This document shows, piece by piece, positions 1 to 11,812 of a DNA stretch of 64,000 bases. How positions within the stretch are numbered: position 1 is the first letter of the stretch; every line of letters starts with the position of its first letter. The notes beneath the pieces are model-generated. The model did no database searches. It saw only the letters and a list, made by a program, of their open reading frames with translations, and had not been told where the DNA came from. The stretch is from assembly GCA_963920765.1 (NCBI GenBank), contig OY987244.1, positions 4,094,501-4,158,500 of the forward strand, written 5' to 3'. The position numbers were made by a program, and so were the translations under genes. This DNA is from Ulota crispa (Eukaryota > Streptophyta > Bryopsida > Orthotrichales > Orthotrichaceae).

Positions 1-342
1 TTGTTAGTATTTGTTTGGAGAGTGTACTTTTTAAACTACACCATCCCCTGCGGATTTGCTCTGGAAGTAGAAAGTGTTCCGCTTCCATATCTCTAAGAGT
101 TGAAATCGTTTTGTTTAGGAAAACTCTGAAGTAAGTAACAAAGTGTGTTAAATAGGAAGAAGATATCTTACCTTTAAATTATCAATCGAGATACGTTTTG
201 GATATTACTAATATGAACTATATAGTTCCCAAATTGGACTTTCTGTTCTAAGATTTGTAATAGTAACTCCCTTAAATTAAAAAAAAATCACAAAAATAAA
301 AATAAGGCACTTGCCGATTGATGTCTTTCGTGACTGTTGTAG

Positions 343-3300
343 GAAGAGAAACGAGGAGTTCATGGTCCGTGGGTACAACGGAGGGCCTCAAGCTGCAACC
401 CAGAGTACCACACTGGCGTACTGGAACAAATACTTGCTAGCAAAGCAAAGCTTCCCAAATATCAGGTGAAAGAAAAAAACTCTTTGGAAACCTTATACGT
501 TCAGTCACTTGTCCTTACTGATTAGAAGGATGTACATAGTATGAACATGAGAGTCTAGGGTCAAGAAGACCTATAATCAATTCCTTAAAAAAATTCAACT
601 ATGCTGGATGTAGATACCTTACAAATTGTGAAAGCATTATGAAACGCAGTAGGTTAATGATTTTTCTTCACTTGTTTAGAGAGTACTTCATGAAATTTCG
701 TGGATTTTTTGGACTGATTTTAAAATGGGTTTTGTGGTGTGTTTTTTTTCTTTTCCTGCAGTGAAACACCAATCATTTTTGTGACACCTGTTGCTGCTCC
801 TGCTCCTGCTCGACCCCCGAGCCCGGTCATTGCTCCTCCTCTGGCTCCAAAGCTTTCTTCCAGCACGGCCATCCCTCCTCCTCCACCTCCCTTGTCTACC
901 AAAGCTTCCAAGCACCACTTTGCCAGACATAGTAGAGTCGAGATTCCTGCTGCTGTTGGAGAACCGAAGAGCAGAGATCCAACCTCCAGCAGTATTCAGG
1001 CAGCCCTTGGGGAACTCAGAAACATGAAGCTCTCACCCAGGACTGTCGTGGAGGAAAAGCCAAAACCTTCTAGTGTGAAAGGAGCTCAACCGAACAGCAG
1101 TAAACCGAAATCCAGCTCCTCGGGAAACGCTCCAAGTACGCTTTGAATTCGGTGTTTTTGCATGTTCATTTTTTTTAATTTTTTTTGGTTTGAAATTTTG
1201 GTATAGCACTAGTAGCTGGTTTAATAGTCCTGATGCAGCGGCTCTAATTAACATCACCAGATCTATTTTGTTTTTTTGTGGGCCAGTGAAGGAGTGGACT
1301 TACTGGGATGAGAAAGTTTCCCCTACGGATTTGGATGAGATGTGGCGGCATCCGCAAGTGAAAAAGGAATGGATTTCATCCAATGAGGTGAAGGGTCACG
1401 TGAGGTTTGCTCGTGATTCAGAGAAAAGGCCTTACTTGACCACGACGGAGCTAAAGGTGTGTGACCAGATTCTTTATTTCAGCTTTTTCTGGATAATTTT
1501 CGTTGGACATTTTAAGTTATTTTTCCCTTCCTTACACGTGTTATGGAAGATCTCTGCAGGAATCTCGAATAGTATATGTTTTGTGTACAGATATTTAATC
1601 TCCCTTGAATTTGCTCAAGTTCAAGGTACTTTGTTTTCTGTTTATTTAGTAGATTGTGATTTTTCTTTTTGTTGGGGTTTATGTTTGTGGATGCAGGCAG
1701 TTGCGGAGATAATCGTCTCCAGATACTTTGCAGAACGAGTGTCGCCAGTATGTATCTGTATCTGAGTCTCTTCATGCAATACCACAATCTGGACAAAAAA
1801 TTAGTTGCAAAGTGCTTGAAAAGCTCGCTAATGTTGATGGGCGGTGGCGTTGCTCACCTCTATTTTTTGTTTTTTGTTTTTTTGTTCATTTGAGAGCAGA
1901 TGATGGTGCGGACAATTGCGGAGATAAGCAGCAAAAGGCTCTTGCATGGAGCTGATGGAATCTCAGGGTTAATGCAAACTGCTTACCCAACTGCTGCCTG
2001 GCTCTACAAGTACTGCACCTCTACTCAAACTTAAACATTCCTTACTTTTTTTCTTTATATTTTTTGCCTTTTCGCCTTGTTTTTTGGTTAAGCCTCCTGC
2101 ACTGATGCTGTTTTTTTCACTTCTGTTTTGAGAAAGCACTTGGTTTTTTCCTTTGATATTGACTTTGCATGTGGTATGTAGAGACATGGGCTACAAGGCA
2201 TATAAATTACAAACAAGGGAAAACCTTTCCAATCCTTTCCTGGCCATGTATTTCGGTGCAGCATATGTTTGCTGGTTAACTAATTACAGTGAAAGGTAAA
2301 TTCATGTGCCCTAAACATTTGCAAATATTCATTAACGACACTATAAATGTCTCTCTCTTCTTCTTTTTTCTGGTTTTGTAGCCCTTTCTGTGATGCTATT
2401 TCACTCTCTCCTGCTCAAGTTCTGAAATGCTGATTGTTCATGTGACAGGCCTAGAACGGATGAATTCGTGTTGCGGGCCTACTACGCAGGTCCCAGTGGA
2501 GTGGAAGAGCCATCAGCTGGGATATTTTACCAAAAGTTTTTAACATATCAGCAAACAGCTCCTAAACAGTTTCAGTATGAGACTAAATCCTCATCCTGAT
2601 GCCAGATTTGCTTTACTTATGTAGTCACTTTTTTACCGCATAGAAAAAACACTTCAATTTAGCATGTGGATAGGCTTTCAGGTAAATAGTAGTGGATGTT
2701 GGGCTTTTTGATAGTCAAGAAGAATATCAAGTATTGGATTTCCTTCCACTATTTCTCAGTATTTTGCAAAGGGAAAATTTCATGGATACCCCTGAAGTTT
2801 GCAATATTTTCATAGATACCCCTGCTTTTTCAGAAATATCACAAATACCCTTGGACCAAATTTTGTTAGGCGTTTTATTTTGTTGTGCATGCCACTTCCC
2901 TTCTTCCTTTGTGCGCACGCATAACAAGAAAGAAGTAGTGTACCCGCAAAGGGAGAAGAAAATAATATGCTTAACCAAACGAACACTAATATTTCTGAAA
3001 AAGCAGGGGTATCTATGGAAATATTGCAAACTTCAGGCGTATCCATGAAATTTTCCCTTTTGCAAAATGTTTTCTCATGGCTCTCTGTTGCATATTGGAT
3101 TCTATAACACTCTTTAACTATTCGGTAACCTGAACTTTTGCTTTTATCAGAAGAGTGACTGATGGACAGAAACGCTTTCCCAATTTTGACGTTTTTTTTT
3201 CATATACGAAGTTCCTGAGAAATACGAGAAGCTTTATGGAATTTTGTTTGTTAATTTTGAGGTGACATTATGTTGTAGGAAAAGTGCAAGTTCAAGTCCA

Positions 3301-3402
3301 GGAGGTCAGTGGACTGCAGATGCGCTGTGGCGTGGTACAGATCCTGCATTCCAGGGACCGCTGAACCAATCCATCTGGAGACGATTATGGGCAACCTCTT
3401 GA
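343..3402 (+). CDS. Plant lytic-transglycosylase-like (SLT fold) protein, 3' part of gene
   Basis: Exons read as 343-465, 762-1135, 1287-1456, 1697-1747, 1900-2009, 2182-2295, 2449-2574 and 3279-3402, all GT-AG and in frame, giving about 396 residues; the 5' end lies left of the window. Two SLT-like units are visible. The first is present only as its end, with RGYNGGP. A Pro/Ser-rich linker follows, then a fuller second unit with VRTIAEISS, DGISGLMQTAYPTA, NPFLAMYFGAAYV and LRAYYAGPSGVE. These match the ES, GLMQ and AYNAGP motifs of bacterial lytic transglycosylases in order. The catalytic Glu of the ES motif appears to be Ser here (AEISS), so this unit may bind glycan without cutting it. Both units have an intron in the same phase just before the R(P/K)R(T/N)(D/E)EF segment, which suggests an internal duplication. 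Plastid peptidoglycan is a possible substrate but this is inference. The last exon is uncertain: without the final splice the frame stops at 2597-2599. Confidence 0.72.
2761..3067. mobile_element. Foldback MITE in last intron of the SLT-like gene
   Basis: Inverted repeats of roughly 75 bp bracket the element: ATTTTGCAAAGGGAAAATTT at 2761 is mirrored by the sequence ending near 3067, and GATACCCCTGAAGTTTGCAA is mirrored around 3030. No clear target duplication is seen. A one-ended relative lies near 48950-49030. The 118-residue reading frame across it is produced by the repeat and is not a gene. Confidence 0.75.
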
Positions 3403-6310
3403 CATTTTTGTATAGAAAAAAGTTGTGCATTTTCAGTGGGATATATACATATACTGTAAGTATGTGCCAAATCTACAAACCCCCTGCTGGATTCTTCAAG
3501 GCTATCTCTTTTCCAGTTCTGCAAAACTCAGCAAAAAATCGAATTTGAAGGGTTTAGATACTTTCAATAGAATCTCTAGTGATGTGATTACTTGGAAAAG
3601 TAATTTCCCTTGAGGGAGAGTTAAAATTTTCAAAAATCTTTTGACAGAGTTTGGTGATGTAGAGAGATTCTAGTTATTAGCATGAACTTGAACAAGATCC
3701 ACTTGTTGTGTAGAGTGAAGCGTTTGCTTTGGAAATAGGGTAAAGATTATAGACCTTGTTTTTTTCTTTTTTTCCTTTTTCTTCTCGGAAGTGAGAGGGT
3801 GTTGATAACGTATTTGACGAGTTTAGTTGACAGGGATTTTTTCTTTTTTCTTTTCTTTTGGAGAAAATTGATGGTTAATGCATGTGGTTTTGCATTACAC
3901 CTTCTCCATTGTGGATTATTGACTTACTCTATTGATAATAGAGTAAATAAATTTGTGCATTTGGGACTCTTTTTTGGTGCACGAGCTTTGTGAAGAAAAT
4001 GTTTGGGTGGATTATGATTAACTTGTGTGAAGGGGTGTAAGCACTATTGAAAGTCTTGCACTAGTTGAAATTACTTGTGTAGTGAAAAAGACCATTTGTC
4101 AAAATGTTTATTGTAGAACTTGTCTCACATATTTGTTGACTTCATGTTGTCAATATTTTTGTTCAAATCACTCCTGAATCCCGATGTTGAATTTACAACT
4201 TTCGATAATTGTAAAATATTTTGCCACCTTATTTTTCATAGCAAACAATATCCTTATTGTTTCTTATATCAAAATATTTTTATTTTCAAAAACATGAAAA
4301 TTTCTACAGAAATGCATAAGAGAGTTGAGCTGCACATCCAATTGCTATCACTGCCTCACTCAACATTGCTCTAATATGAATCTTATGAACCAACAAGTTT
4401 AGGTACTTGTATCAACCGGTGGTCCTTTGTTAAAAGGACTTAGTGTAAATCACTTTATGCATGTACCTTTCTCTTCCTTGTTGGTCCTTTGCTAAAAAGG
4501 CTCAGTGTAAATCACTTTACGTATGTACCCCTTTCCTCAATTGGTCTTTTGCTACAAACACCTAATGTAAACCACTTTACACATGTACCCTTTGCTCTTG
4601 TGTTGGTTCTTTGCTAAAAGGACAAATGAGTCATTGGAAACTACACCACAACACACTCTTAGCCAATTAGAATGAACGGCTCAAAAGGAAACATTCTTTT
4701 GTATATGTGGATTGAGTGTGCATAGATATGCCTTTGAATGTTGCAAAATAAGTAGAGTTAAACAAGAGATGAAAGACACTTTGTTTGAGGTGCTTTTAGA
4801 TATAGTTTCTATGCAAATACCAAGTAAAAATAAACTTGTAATTTCATGCAACTTTAGCAATAGTGGACAAACTAAAAAATTCTTAAAAAAAAACTCCAAC
4901 AAATCAAATTAGACCTAGCAACTTAGATATTTAAACAATAGGATATTGTTAGTAAGTTCGTAATACATCTTGTTGTACAAAGTCAAATTTTGAGCAATTT
5001 AGGCTTCCTAGCAAAAATGATGTGAAATTTCAAAATGTTCTTGACATTAAAAACTTAGAATAAAAAGATACACTAGATCAAAAATCACAACCAAGTTTAC
5101 AAAAAGGATTGCTTAAGTTAAACAATTTAGATCCAAAAGAAAAGTCAAGGAAAAAAAGAAGAAAAAAGGATGAATGAAGAAGATGAAGTTGATCTAAAAG
5201 AACATGACCAAGAAAAAAAGAATTGAAGATAAGAAAGGAGAGGTTTAGGTAGTAAATTTCCATTTCCACTAAATCCCAAAATTTCATTGGTTGAGTGGTT
5301 GTAAAGTGGAGATTATAGCTTCACAAAATGTTCCAAGTCCTAGTTCACTTATGCATGTTTATATTGCAACCTCGATTGCAACATTTCTTGAAAATCTTGA
5401 CATCAAAACAAGGATTTGGTTTCAAGGATTGGACATAGTTTGCGTAGAAATCTAACTTAAAAGCCATGTTTCAATAAAAAAATTACATAAATAATTGATT
5501 TTTTTGAATTAGTTGATTTGTTTTTGTGTAAATTGCATACCGTGCCATGCCATCTTTCTCTCAAATATCTCAATGAATGTTGATTTCCAAGGCCTTCATT
5601 GTAGAATTGAATCAAAGGCCAAAAAATTCCAATGTGCCATTCTTCCTTATAAAGGCTCGATGGATGCCATAAATAAAAGATTGCTCTTTTCTTTTTTTGT
5701 CAAAGAGAGACAATGAAAATAAATCTTGAGCTAAAATTGTGAGTTTCTTGTAGGGTCAACAATGAAAAATCCAAAGTGAGCTGGAATGTCACAAATCTAT
5801 CTAGGGTAGTGTGAGTTCCTAAGGCCCACAAAATCTAGCTTTTCTATTTTTCAAACCCATTGGACCCTCCAATTTTTGCTCTTGGAAATTACAACGATGT
5901 TCCACAAATCACAAAAGAAATCCAATATGTGTGCAAAAAAAAGACAAAGCTGCAAACATGGTGTTTTGAGAACAACAAACAAAACATGCTCTTACAACTC
6001 AACAAAGTTGGGATCTAGCATCGAAATGAGATTTACAAAATATATGGTTTGTGCTACAAACACCATGAAAAGGAAAAAGAATAGAAGAATTGCAAAAAAG
6101 AAGTAAGCATACTATCCAAGGAAATAAAAGAATCTCTATATTAATCTAACTTCTTTGTTGATTTCAAATGTAGTAAAGGTGTGGATGCACTCCAAATACA
6201 AGAAAAATATACCATATTGTACTAGCCGCAAAGGCTGCCTCATCCTTTAGGGGTCAAACACAAAATGTGCTTATTGCAAGGATATTATTCTTGTAGTCTC
6301 TGTTTGTTTA
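3403..6310. other. Intergenic AT-rich DNA
   Basis: The first 250 bases probably hold the 3' UTR of the upstream gene. Beyond that I see only short chance reading frames and one small tandem repeat at 4419-4622. No promoter or RNA gene is recognisable. Confidence 0.5.
4419..4622. repeat. Imperfect tandem repeat, about 65 bp, 3 copies
   Basis: The pattern TTGGTCCTTTGCTAAAA, then TGTAAATCACTTTA, then ATGTACC recurs three times, with a fourth partial start at about 4604. Copies differ by several substitutions. No function is evident. Confidence 0.7.
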
Positions 6311-6321
6311 TTCAATAGGTA

Positions 6322-6697
6322 TGGTAGAAATACCATAAACGGTTAAAATAAGCCATTTTTGCCGGAAGATATGGGGAATTTCTTGAAAAATTAAGCTTGA
6401 GTTGTGGTGAAACAAGGATAAGGAAGAGTGCAATTTTTTTTTAAACTCAAGAATGAATATTTTATGTGATATAAATGTGAATTTAGGGTTTGGACCAATT
6501 CTCGTTTCATAAGTGCACCTTAAACGATTACCTCTAGAACCTTGTTCCAAAACAAGTTTGAACCAATCAAATGCAAGGAAATAGCAAATTTTTAGAGAAT
6601 TTCAGAATTTTTTTCAGATTTAGCTATTGTTGATTTTAGAACAATCTACTTCTCCAAGTAATTTAGAGGTCAGTAACCGTTTATGGTATTCCTACCT
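6322..6697. mobile_element. TA-flanked MITE, family D, copy 1
   Basis: Terminal inverted repeats read GGTAGAAATACCATAAACGG at the left and the mirrored GTTTATGGTATTCCTACCT at the right, with TA on both sides. The interior matches the element at 61696-62050 in reverse orientation (for example GGTTTGGACCAATT and CTAGAACCTTGTTCCAAAA). A Tc1/mariner-type origin is inferred from the TA duplication. Confidence 0.8.
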
Positions 6698-6779
6698 TAC
6701 CTGAACCCATCCAAAGAGATAAACAAAGTATAGGCAAAGAAAAGGAAATAAAAAAAAAGTTTGTAAAGGAAAAACCTGC

Positions 6780-7358
6780 ACAAAACAAACAAACAAACAA
6801 ACGAATGGAGAAAAGCTCGGAAAGCTCTCCCTCACCTCGCCGGGAAGAAAGTCAGTTCCCTACAAACGAGGCGAGCGTCGTGGCGGAGGGCCCAAGGCAA
6901 CAATAATAACACCGGGAAACAAGGGCGGACACGACGACTTCGGAACCAAATGCCGCACCCCCATTCAAACAGATTTGTGCAAGACACACACCACCAGTGC
7001 CAAAATTTCTCCGCAATTGCACGCGGCCGCCGAGAATTCAAATCCTCCAAGAGCCCCCACATCAGACTTTTGTCTATCAATACATACACCCACGCACTTC
7101 ATCGCTGCTGCTGCTGCTGCTGCAAGCTCTCTCAATCCATCTGGCCCAGATCTGGCCCCGTTCCTTGCTTGCTTGCTGGATTTCTGGCTTGCTTGCTCTT
7201 GCTGGCTTGCTAGATTGCTGGATTGTTGGATTGCTTCACCAGCTCTGTTGTTGGCTTGGATCGCCTTTGAATGGCCATCATGCTTCGGCTCCCACTGGCA
7301 CTGGCTCTGCGTTGATGTGCTTGCTTGCTCGCCTCACTCAGAGATCCCCTCCGTCGCC
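6780..7358 (+). promoter_or_regulatory. GC-rich promoter and 5' leader region of the membrane-protein gene
   Basis: This stretch is clearly richer in G and C than its surroundings and contains CpG-rich runs around 6830-6960, a short GCT run near 7104-7121 and repeated CTTGCTTGCTGG-type words at 7165-7235. I see no convincing TATA box. Its place just before the proposed ATG at 7359 suggests promoter plus leader. The reading frames here (6975-7470) overlap in several frames and look like composition artefacts. Confidence 0.45.
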
Positions 7359-10300
7359 ATGCCGCCTCAGCGCAATGCCGAGGTCTTCGCGTTGCCTCCG
7401 GCTGCCACCAAGTTCGTGTCCTCGCCCTTCATCTCTCTCTCGGTCTCTCTTGGCGTGCATTAGGGTTTAATCGGGATGGATGCGGGGTTTGAAACATTTG
7501 AGGGTGGTGGGTTTTTCTTGAGGGTTTGGGACTTTGGAATTAGGGTTTGGGGCGGGAATAGGATTTCGTGGTAATGTCTTAGATGTTTTGAAGTTCTTTG
7601 GAAATTTTATGGAGCGTTTTTTGGGAGGTTTTGAGGAGGCGATCTGAAAGGTGAGTGGGAGTGGGATGCGGGTTTTGGAATGTTTGGGGTGGTGGATTTC
7701 TTGAGGATTTGAGTCCTTGGAATTAGGGTTTGGGGCAGAGGAATTGGATCTAGTAGCAATGTCGGTAGATATTTTGAAATTTTTTTGGAAGTTCTTTTTG
7801 GTAAGTTTTGAGGAGGTGATTTAAAAGGAGAATTCGGGATGGGATGCGGATTTTGGAAGGTTTGAGGTGGTGGGTTTCTTGAGGGTTTGGGTCTTTTGAA
7901 TTAGGGTTTGGGGGCAGAGGAAATAGATCTCTTGGTAATGTCAGTAGGTGTGGAGATTTTTTGGGAGGTTTTTTGGGAGAGATTTTGGGAGGTTTTGAGG
8001 AGGCGATCGAAGAGGAGAGTGGGGGGTGGGATGTGGATTTTGGAAGGTTTGAGGTGGCGGGTTTTCTTGTGGGTTTGAGTTTTTTGAATTAGGGTTTGGG
8101 GCAGAGGAGTTGGATGTTGTGGCAATGTCAGTAGATATTTGGAAGTTTTTAAAGAGATTTTTTGGAGGGTTTTTTGGGAGGCTTTGAGGAGGCAATAATC
8201 TAAAGGGATAGTGGGGGTGATGGTGGGGGGCAGGATGGCACCAATGCATGCAATTCACATAGTGGGGCGCTGTTTGAGGCTGGTGTCGGTGTATGCAGCC
8301 TACCATTACGTCATCGCCAGGGGAGTGTCGCTCACCTTCTTCTGCTTCGTCTGCCTTTTGGGCTCCGCCGCCGTCTTCTCCACTTTGCAAACCCCCTGGC
8401 GAGGCCGGCCTCTTCCCAACAGCCTGGTCACGCCCATTTCTCTCTCTCTCTGCCTTTACTTTCTGTTCAAAAAAACTCTTGTAACACCAAAATCACAACC
8501 GAACCCTTCTTTTTCTGAACAGTTCACCTTGGAATCTCTGTCAATGAGCTCTCATTTATCAATATGTACATTTATCCCTTTACTCCGATCCATGAAACTC
8601 TTCTCTATCACCTAAACCACAACGAACCCTTGCCTTTTTTTTCTTCTGAACAGTAATAAGCCCTTATCTACTGCCAGTGTCTACCTTTACTTTCCATTCA
8701 TAAAACTCTTGTAACACCAACATCAGAACCTACCCTCTTTCTTTTTCGGAAGAGTTTGACCTTGGAATCTCCGTCAATAAGCTCTTATTTACCAATCTGT
8801 ACATTTTTCTCTTTATTCCCAACCATAGAACTTTCCTCTCTTACCAAAATCATAACGAACCCTTGCTGTTGTTTCCTGAACAGTTCACCTTGGAATATCC
8901 TTCAATAAGCTCTTATCTACTACCATTTTGTACATTTTTCAAACAGTCTTTGAAATTAGCAATAAACTATGAAATACAATGCTCCATACACTGCATACAA
9001 ATTTTTGATATAAGCTTTTGTATCAATGCAAGCCACCAACACTTTAATCCACGCACCATTCCGAAAGTTCTTTCTGCATCGTAATGTCAGTATGAAAATC
9101 TTATACGAAGAGTGGAATTTTGTGGATCATTTGTGGTGTTTCAGCTCGTGCCTGCTCTTGTAAACGGAGGTGTGATGGCGTTTTCGCTTTTATTATGGGC
9201 TAATGGACTTCGCAACTGTGGCCCCGTCAGGTATTTTGTAAGGTCTTTAGTGATATTACAGAGAAATGATTTTCTTCAAATTTAAGTAAAAAACTCTAAA
9301 AATTGTGCTAATACGGATCTGACCCAATGCAAGGTTGTTGTTTGCTTCGTGGTTTTTTTGATTTTGTACTATAATCTGAATTTCCATTATTATGCTTTTT
9401 TTGTAACTTTTGAAACGGTTAGAAAACTGAAGGACTCTTTTGTAGAATATAGTAGTTTTTTTTATTGATTTTTAAGGTTTTTAATTGAATGGCATTGAGT
9501 GAGATTTATAGATATTTGGTTTAAGAAGCCAGGTTATGACTTTTGATTGTCCTTGTTTTGATACCAGGACTATACTTGGAGAATACGCCGGGGCGGTTCT
9601 AGGGGCACTCTCAACTTTACTATTCAGTCGAAATGGTCTCGTATGGAGACGGGTATTTCTCTTCAACTTTTTTTGTACTAGAATGTCAGTTATGTGTATT
9701 TTTCTAATGGAGATTTATGGAATGTCTACCTTTTAAACAACAAAATAAAACTAGGAAATGGTGTTCAGAATTAGACCGAGTTTTTTTCCTTTTTCTTTTT
9801 TGTGTGGTTTTTGCGGATAGAAGGAACCTTTCGTATTAGAAAGTCAATTATGTGTATTTATCTAGTGAAGCTGTATAGAAAGTTTACTTTTGGAAAGGTT
9901 GTGTTTAGAATTAGACTGTATTTTTATGTTTTTTTATTGTGTGGTTTTTTTTGCAGATAGGAGGATTGTTGGCCATGTGTGCAGCGTATTACTTCCTTTC
10001 TCAAGGATGGGCTATGTCAAGTTACTCTCCTTTCTATATCCTCCTCCCATGGACTTGGATTAAACCGTTTAAGAAAATATAAAAAATTGATTTACGTAGT
10101 TTCATACCATTTAAAAGCAACTGCGTTGTTTTTCACAACCTTTATTTGTTACTTTTACTTTTTGTCTAGTTTTTAGGTTTAGTTTTTTTGTGTAAGTATT
10201 TTTCTTTGACTTCTAGTTACCTTTTGGAACATCTGCTGTGAAAATTGAAGCGGTGGAGGCTGAGGAGGGGCTCATCAAGTCATCCTCCATGCTGTTACCG

Positions 10301-11812
10301 GCCTTTTCAGGAATTTTAGCAGCCATTCGACGCATTATTAGCCGCCGTGAGTATACGAAGGTACATTACTTTTACCAACATTTGCTTTATTTTATTTGAT
10401 TTCTGGCTTTTTTTTCTCTTAATGTCTACAATCATATCTAATGTACCATGTGGAACTCAGTGATCCCAAAGGTTGTTTTCGTATGTAGCTAAAAAGAAAT
10501 GGCTGAAAACATTGCTGAATGTGCTAAAAGTTTTACTCACCGATTCCACTTTGGTATTGTTTTGGTATTGTTTTTTATGGTAACTTTTCTGTTCTTTCGA
10601 GGTTAGGGTTTCAGTTTTTTGTGTTTTTTATACCACGAGTCTTAAAATAATGTTGTACATTTTCAGAGCAATGCTAAAAAGCGGTTGCATGCAGTCAGCG
10701 TTACTGCTGCTGCATGCGTCATATTTCCTTTCGCAATGTTCAAACTGGCTATGGTGAGATATCTTCCCTCTCTCTCTCTCTCTCTCTCTCAGTTCTACAA
10801 GGCTTCCATTTTGTGACATTTTTTTGTGTAGTATATATATATTTAAATGTTTTTAAAACAGGTTTTACCTTAAATTTTGCCTTTTCGGTATTTTTCTCTT
10901 TCAGGGAAAGCAACATCCATCAAATGAGCCTCATGGATCTGCTGCGTGGGCGTACATAAGCACCATCTTTTTTGGCGTTGTGCTAATTTTTTATGTTGAT
11001 ACTTTTGTCGAAGACAGGTATCATACTTTCTCTTACTACCAGGTTTAAAAAAAATTCTTCGTTCTGAAAACCCCGCCACTTCATACCCAAACAAACTTTC
11101 TCTTTTAATATGTATTATATGGAGTGTTTTATGGTTTTTGAAATTTCAGGTTTTGTGATCATAAGTACTTGCCCTGTTTAGTAGGGTTTAGGATGAAATT
11201 TGAGGGCAAATTCTCCATTAGGGAGATTTTTCCATAATATCACTCTTTGAAGGTTACGTAGCCCATTTGTTTTTGTGACACGTGGCTGGTTTGGGGCAGG
11301 TTGCACATTGTGGTTGCTTCTCCTTTACATATTGTGGTTACAGCAGTAGGTATAATTATTTTTGAATACATTTATGGGATGGACTTTTCGTTCCTCGGCT
11401 TCATCGTCTGCGCAACAGTACTTGGTTTAGGTCAGTTCTATAACCCTGAAACCCCCATTTTTACATGGAAGCGTCCATATATATATATGTATAATATATG
11501 GCATAGCTGCAGAAACCTCGATTATTCTAAGAAAAACCGTCATCAATACCATTCATTTTACACAGATTATTAAGCAGTTCTCGTCGTTTACTGTTTTAGA
11601 TTTGATTTAAAAGTGGTAGTTTAAGAAGTTATTATTCCTGTTATTGTTCTTTTTTAGTTTTAAATTGTTGCTCTTTTTTATTATGGATTTTGACTGTTGC
11701 AGGAATTTTTGAAGCAACGGCGACAGATCCAAGTACTCGTGAGCTTGACCAAGGAAATGGCTTTTTGAAAGAAGATCGTCCAGCTGTCAATATGTCAGCA
11801 CTTCCATCTTAG
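7359..11812 (+). CDS. Multi-spanning membrane protein resembling the N-terminal half of ZnT5/MTP12 zinc transporters
   Basis: Well-supported exons are 9145-9230, 9568-9652, 9957-10020, 10251-10360, 10667-10753, 10905-11017, 11300-11430 and 11703-11812, together 261 residues. An upstream exon ending at 8426 (TFFCFVCLLGSAAVFSTLQT) fits in frame, and 7359-7454 (MPPQRNAEVFALPP start) is a likely first exon; their mutual junction is unresolved. About eight hydrophobic spans follow, including LVPALVNGGVMAFSLLL, TILGEYAGAVLGALSTLLF, IGGLLAMCAAYYFL and LHIVVTAVGIIIFEYI-like stretches. WANGLRNCGPVRTILGEY and the basic RRIISRREYTK loop resemble, from memory, the N-terminal membrane half of plant MTP12/ZnT5. 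No cation-efflux (CDF) domain follows: the frame ends SALPS-stop. For the fourth exon the better-looking acceptor at 10217 breaks the frame, while 10251 restores it. Zinc transport or partner assembly is inferred. Confidence 0.62.
7473..8215 (+). repeat. Four-copy ~183-bp tandem repeat carrying telo-box motifs
   Basis: Units begin near 7473, 7661, 7843 and 8025, each starting GGGATG(G)GATGYGG and containing GAATTAGGGTTTGGGG. TTAGGGTTT (the telo-box AAACCCTAA on the other strand) occurs at 7460, 7540, 7723, 7901 and 8089. The array sits in the first intron or leader of the membrane-protein gene. In plants such boxes are known near transcription starts and in Polycomb recruitment; a role here is inference. 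Confidence 0.8.
8445..8940 (+). repeat. Degenerate tandem repeat in second intron
   Basis: The series ACTCTTGTAACACCAA, GAACCCTT, TGAACAGTTCACCTTGGAAT, then CAATAAGCTCTTAT and GTACATTTTT recurs with a period near 125-240 bp. At least three copies are legible. It fills most of the intron between the exon ending at 8426 and the one at 9145. Confidence 0.65.

Noticed and set aside
1..342. Search for the preceding SLT exon
   Set aside because: No frame resembling the expected NPF..MYFGAAY segment is present; it must lie left of the window.
1190..1765. A 191-residue frame read straight through
   Set aside because: It runs through two introns of the SLT-like gene; only 1287-1456 and 1697-1747 are exonic.
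6950..7470. Overlapping frames of 87 to 162 residues in three frames
   Set aside because: They lie in GC-rich leader DNA with short repeats; no frame has domain or conservation signs except the proposed start at 7359.
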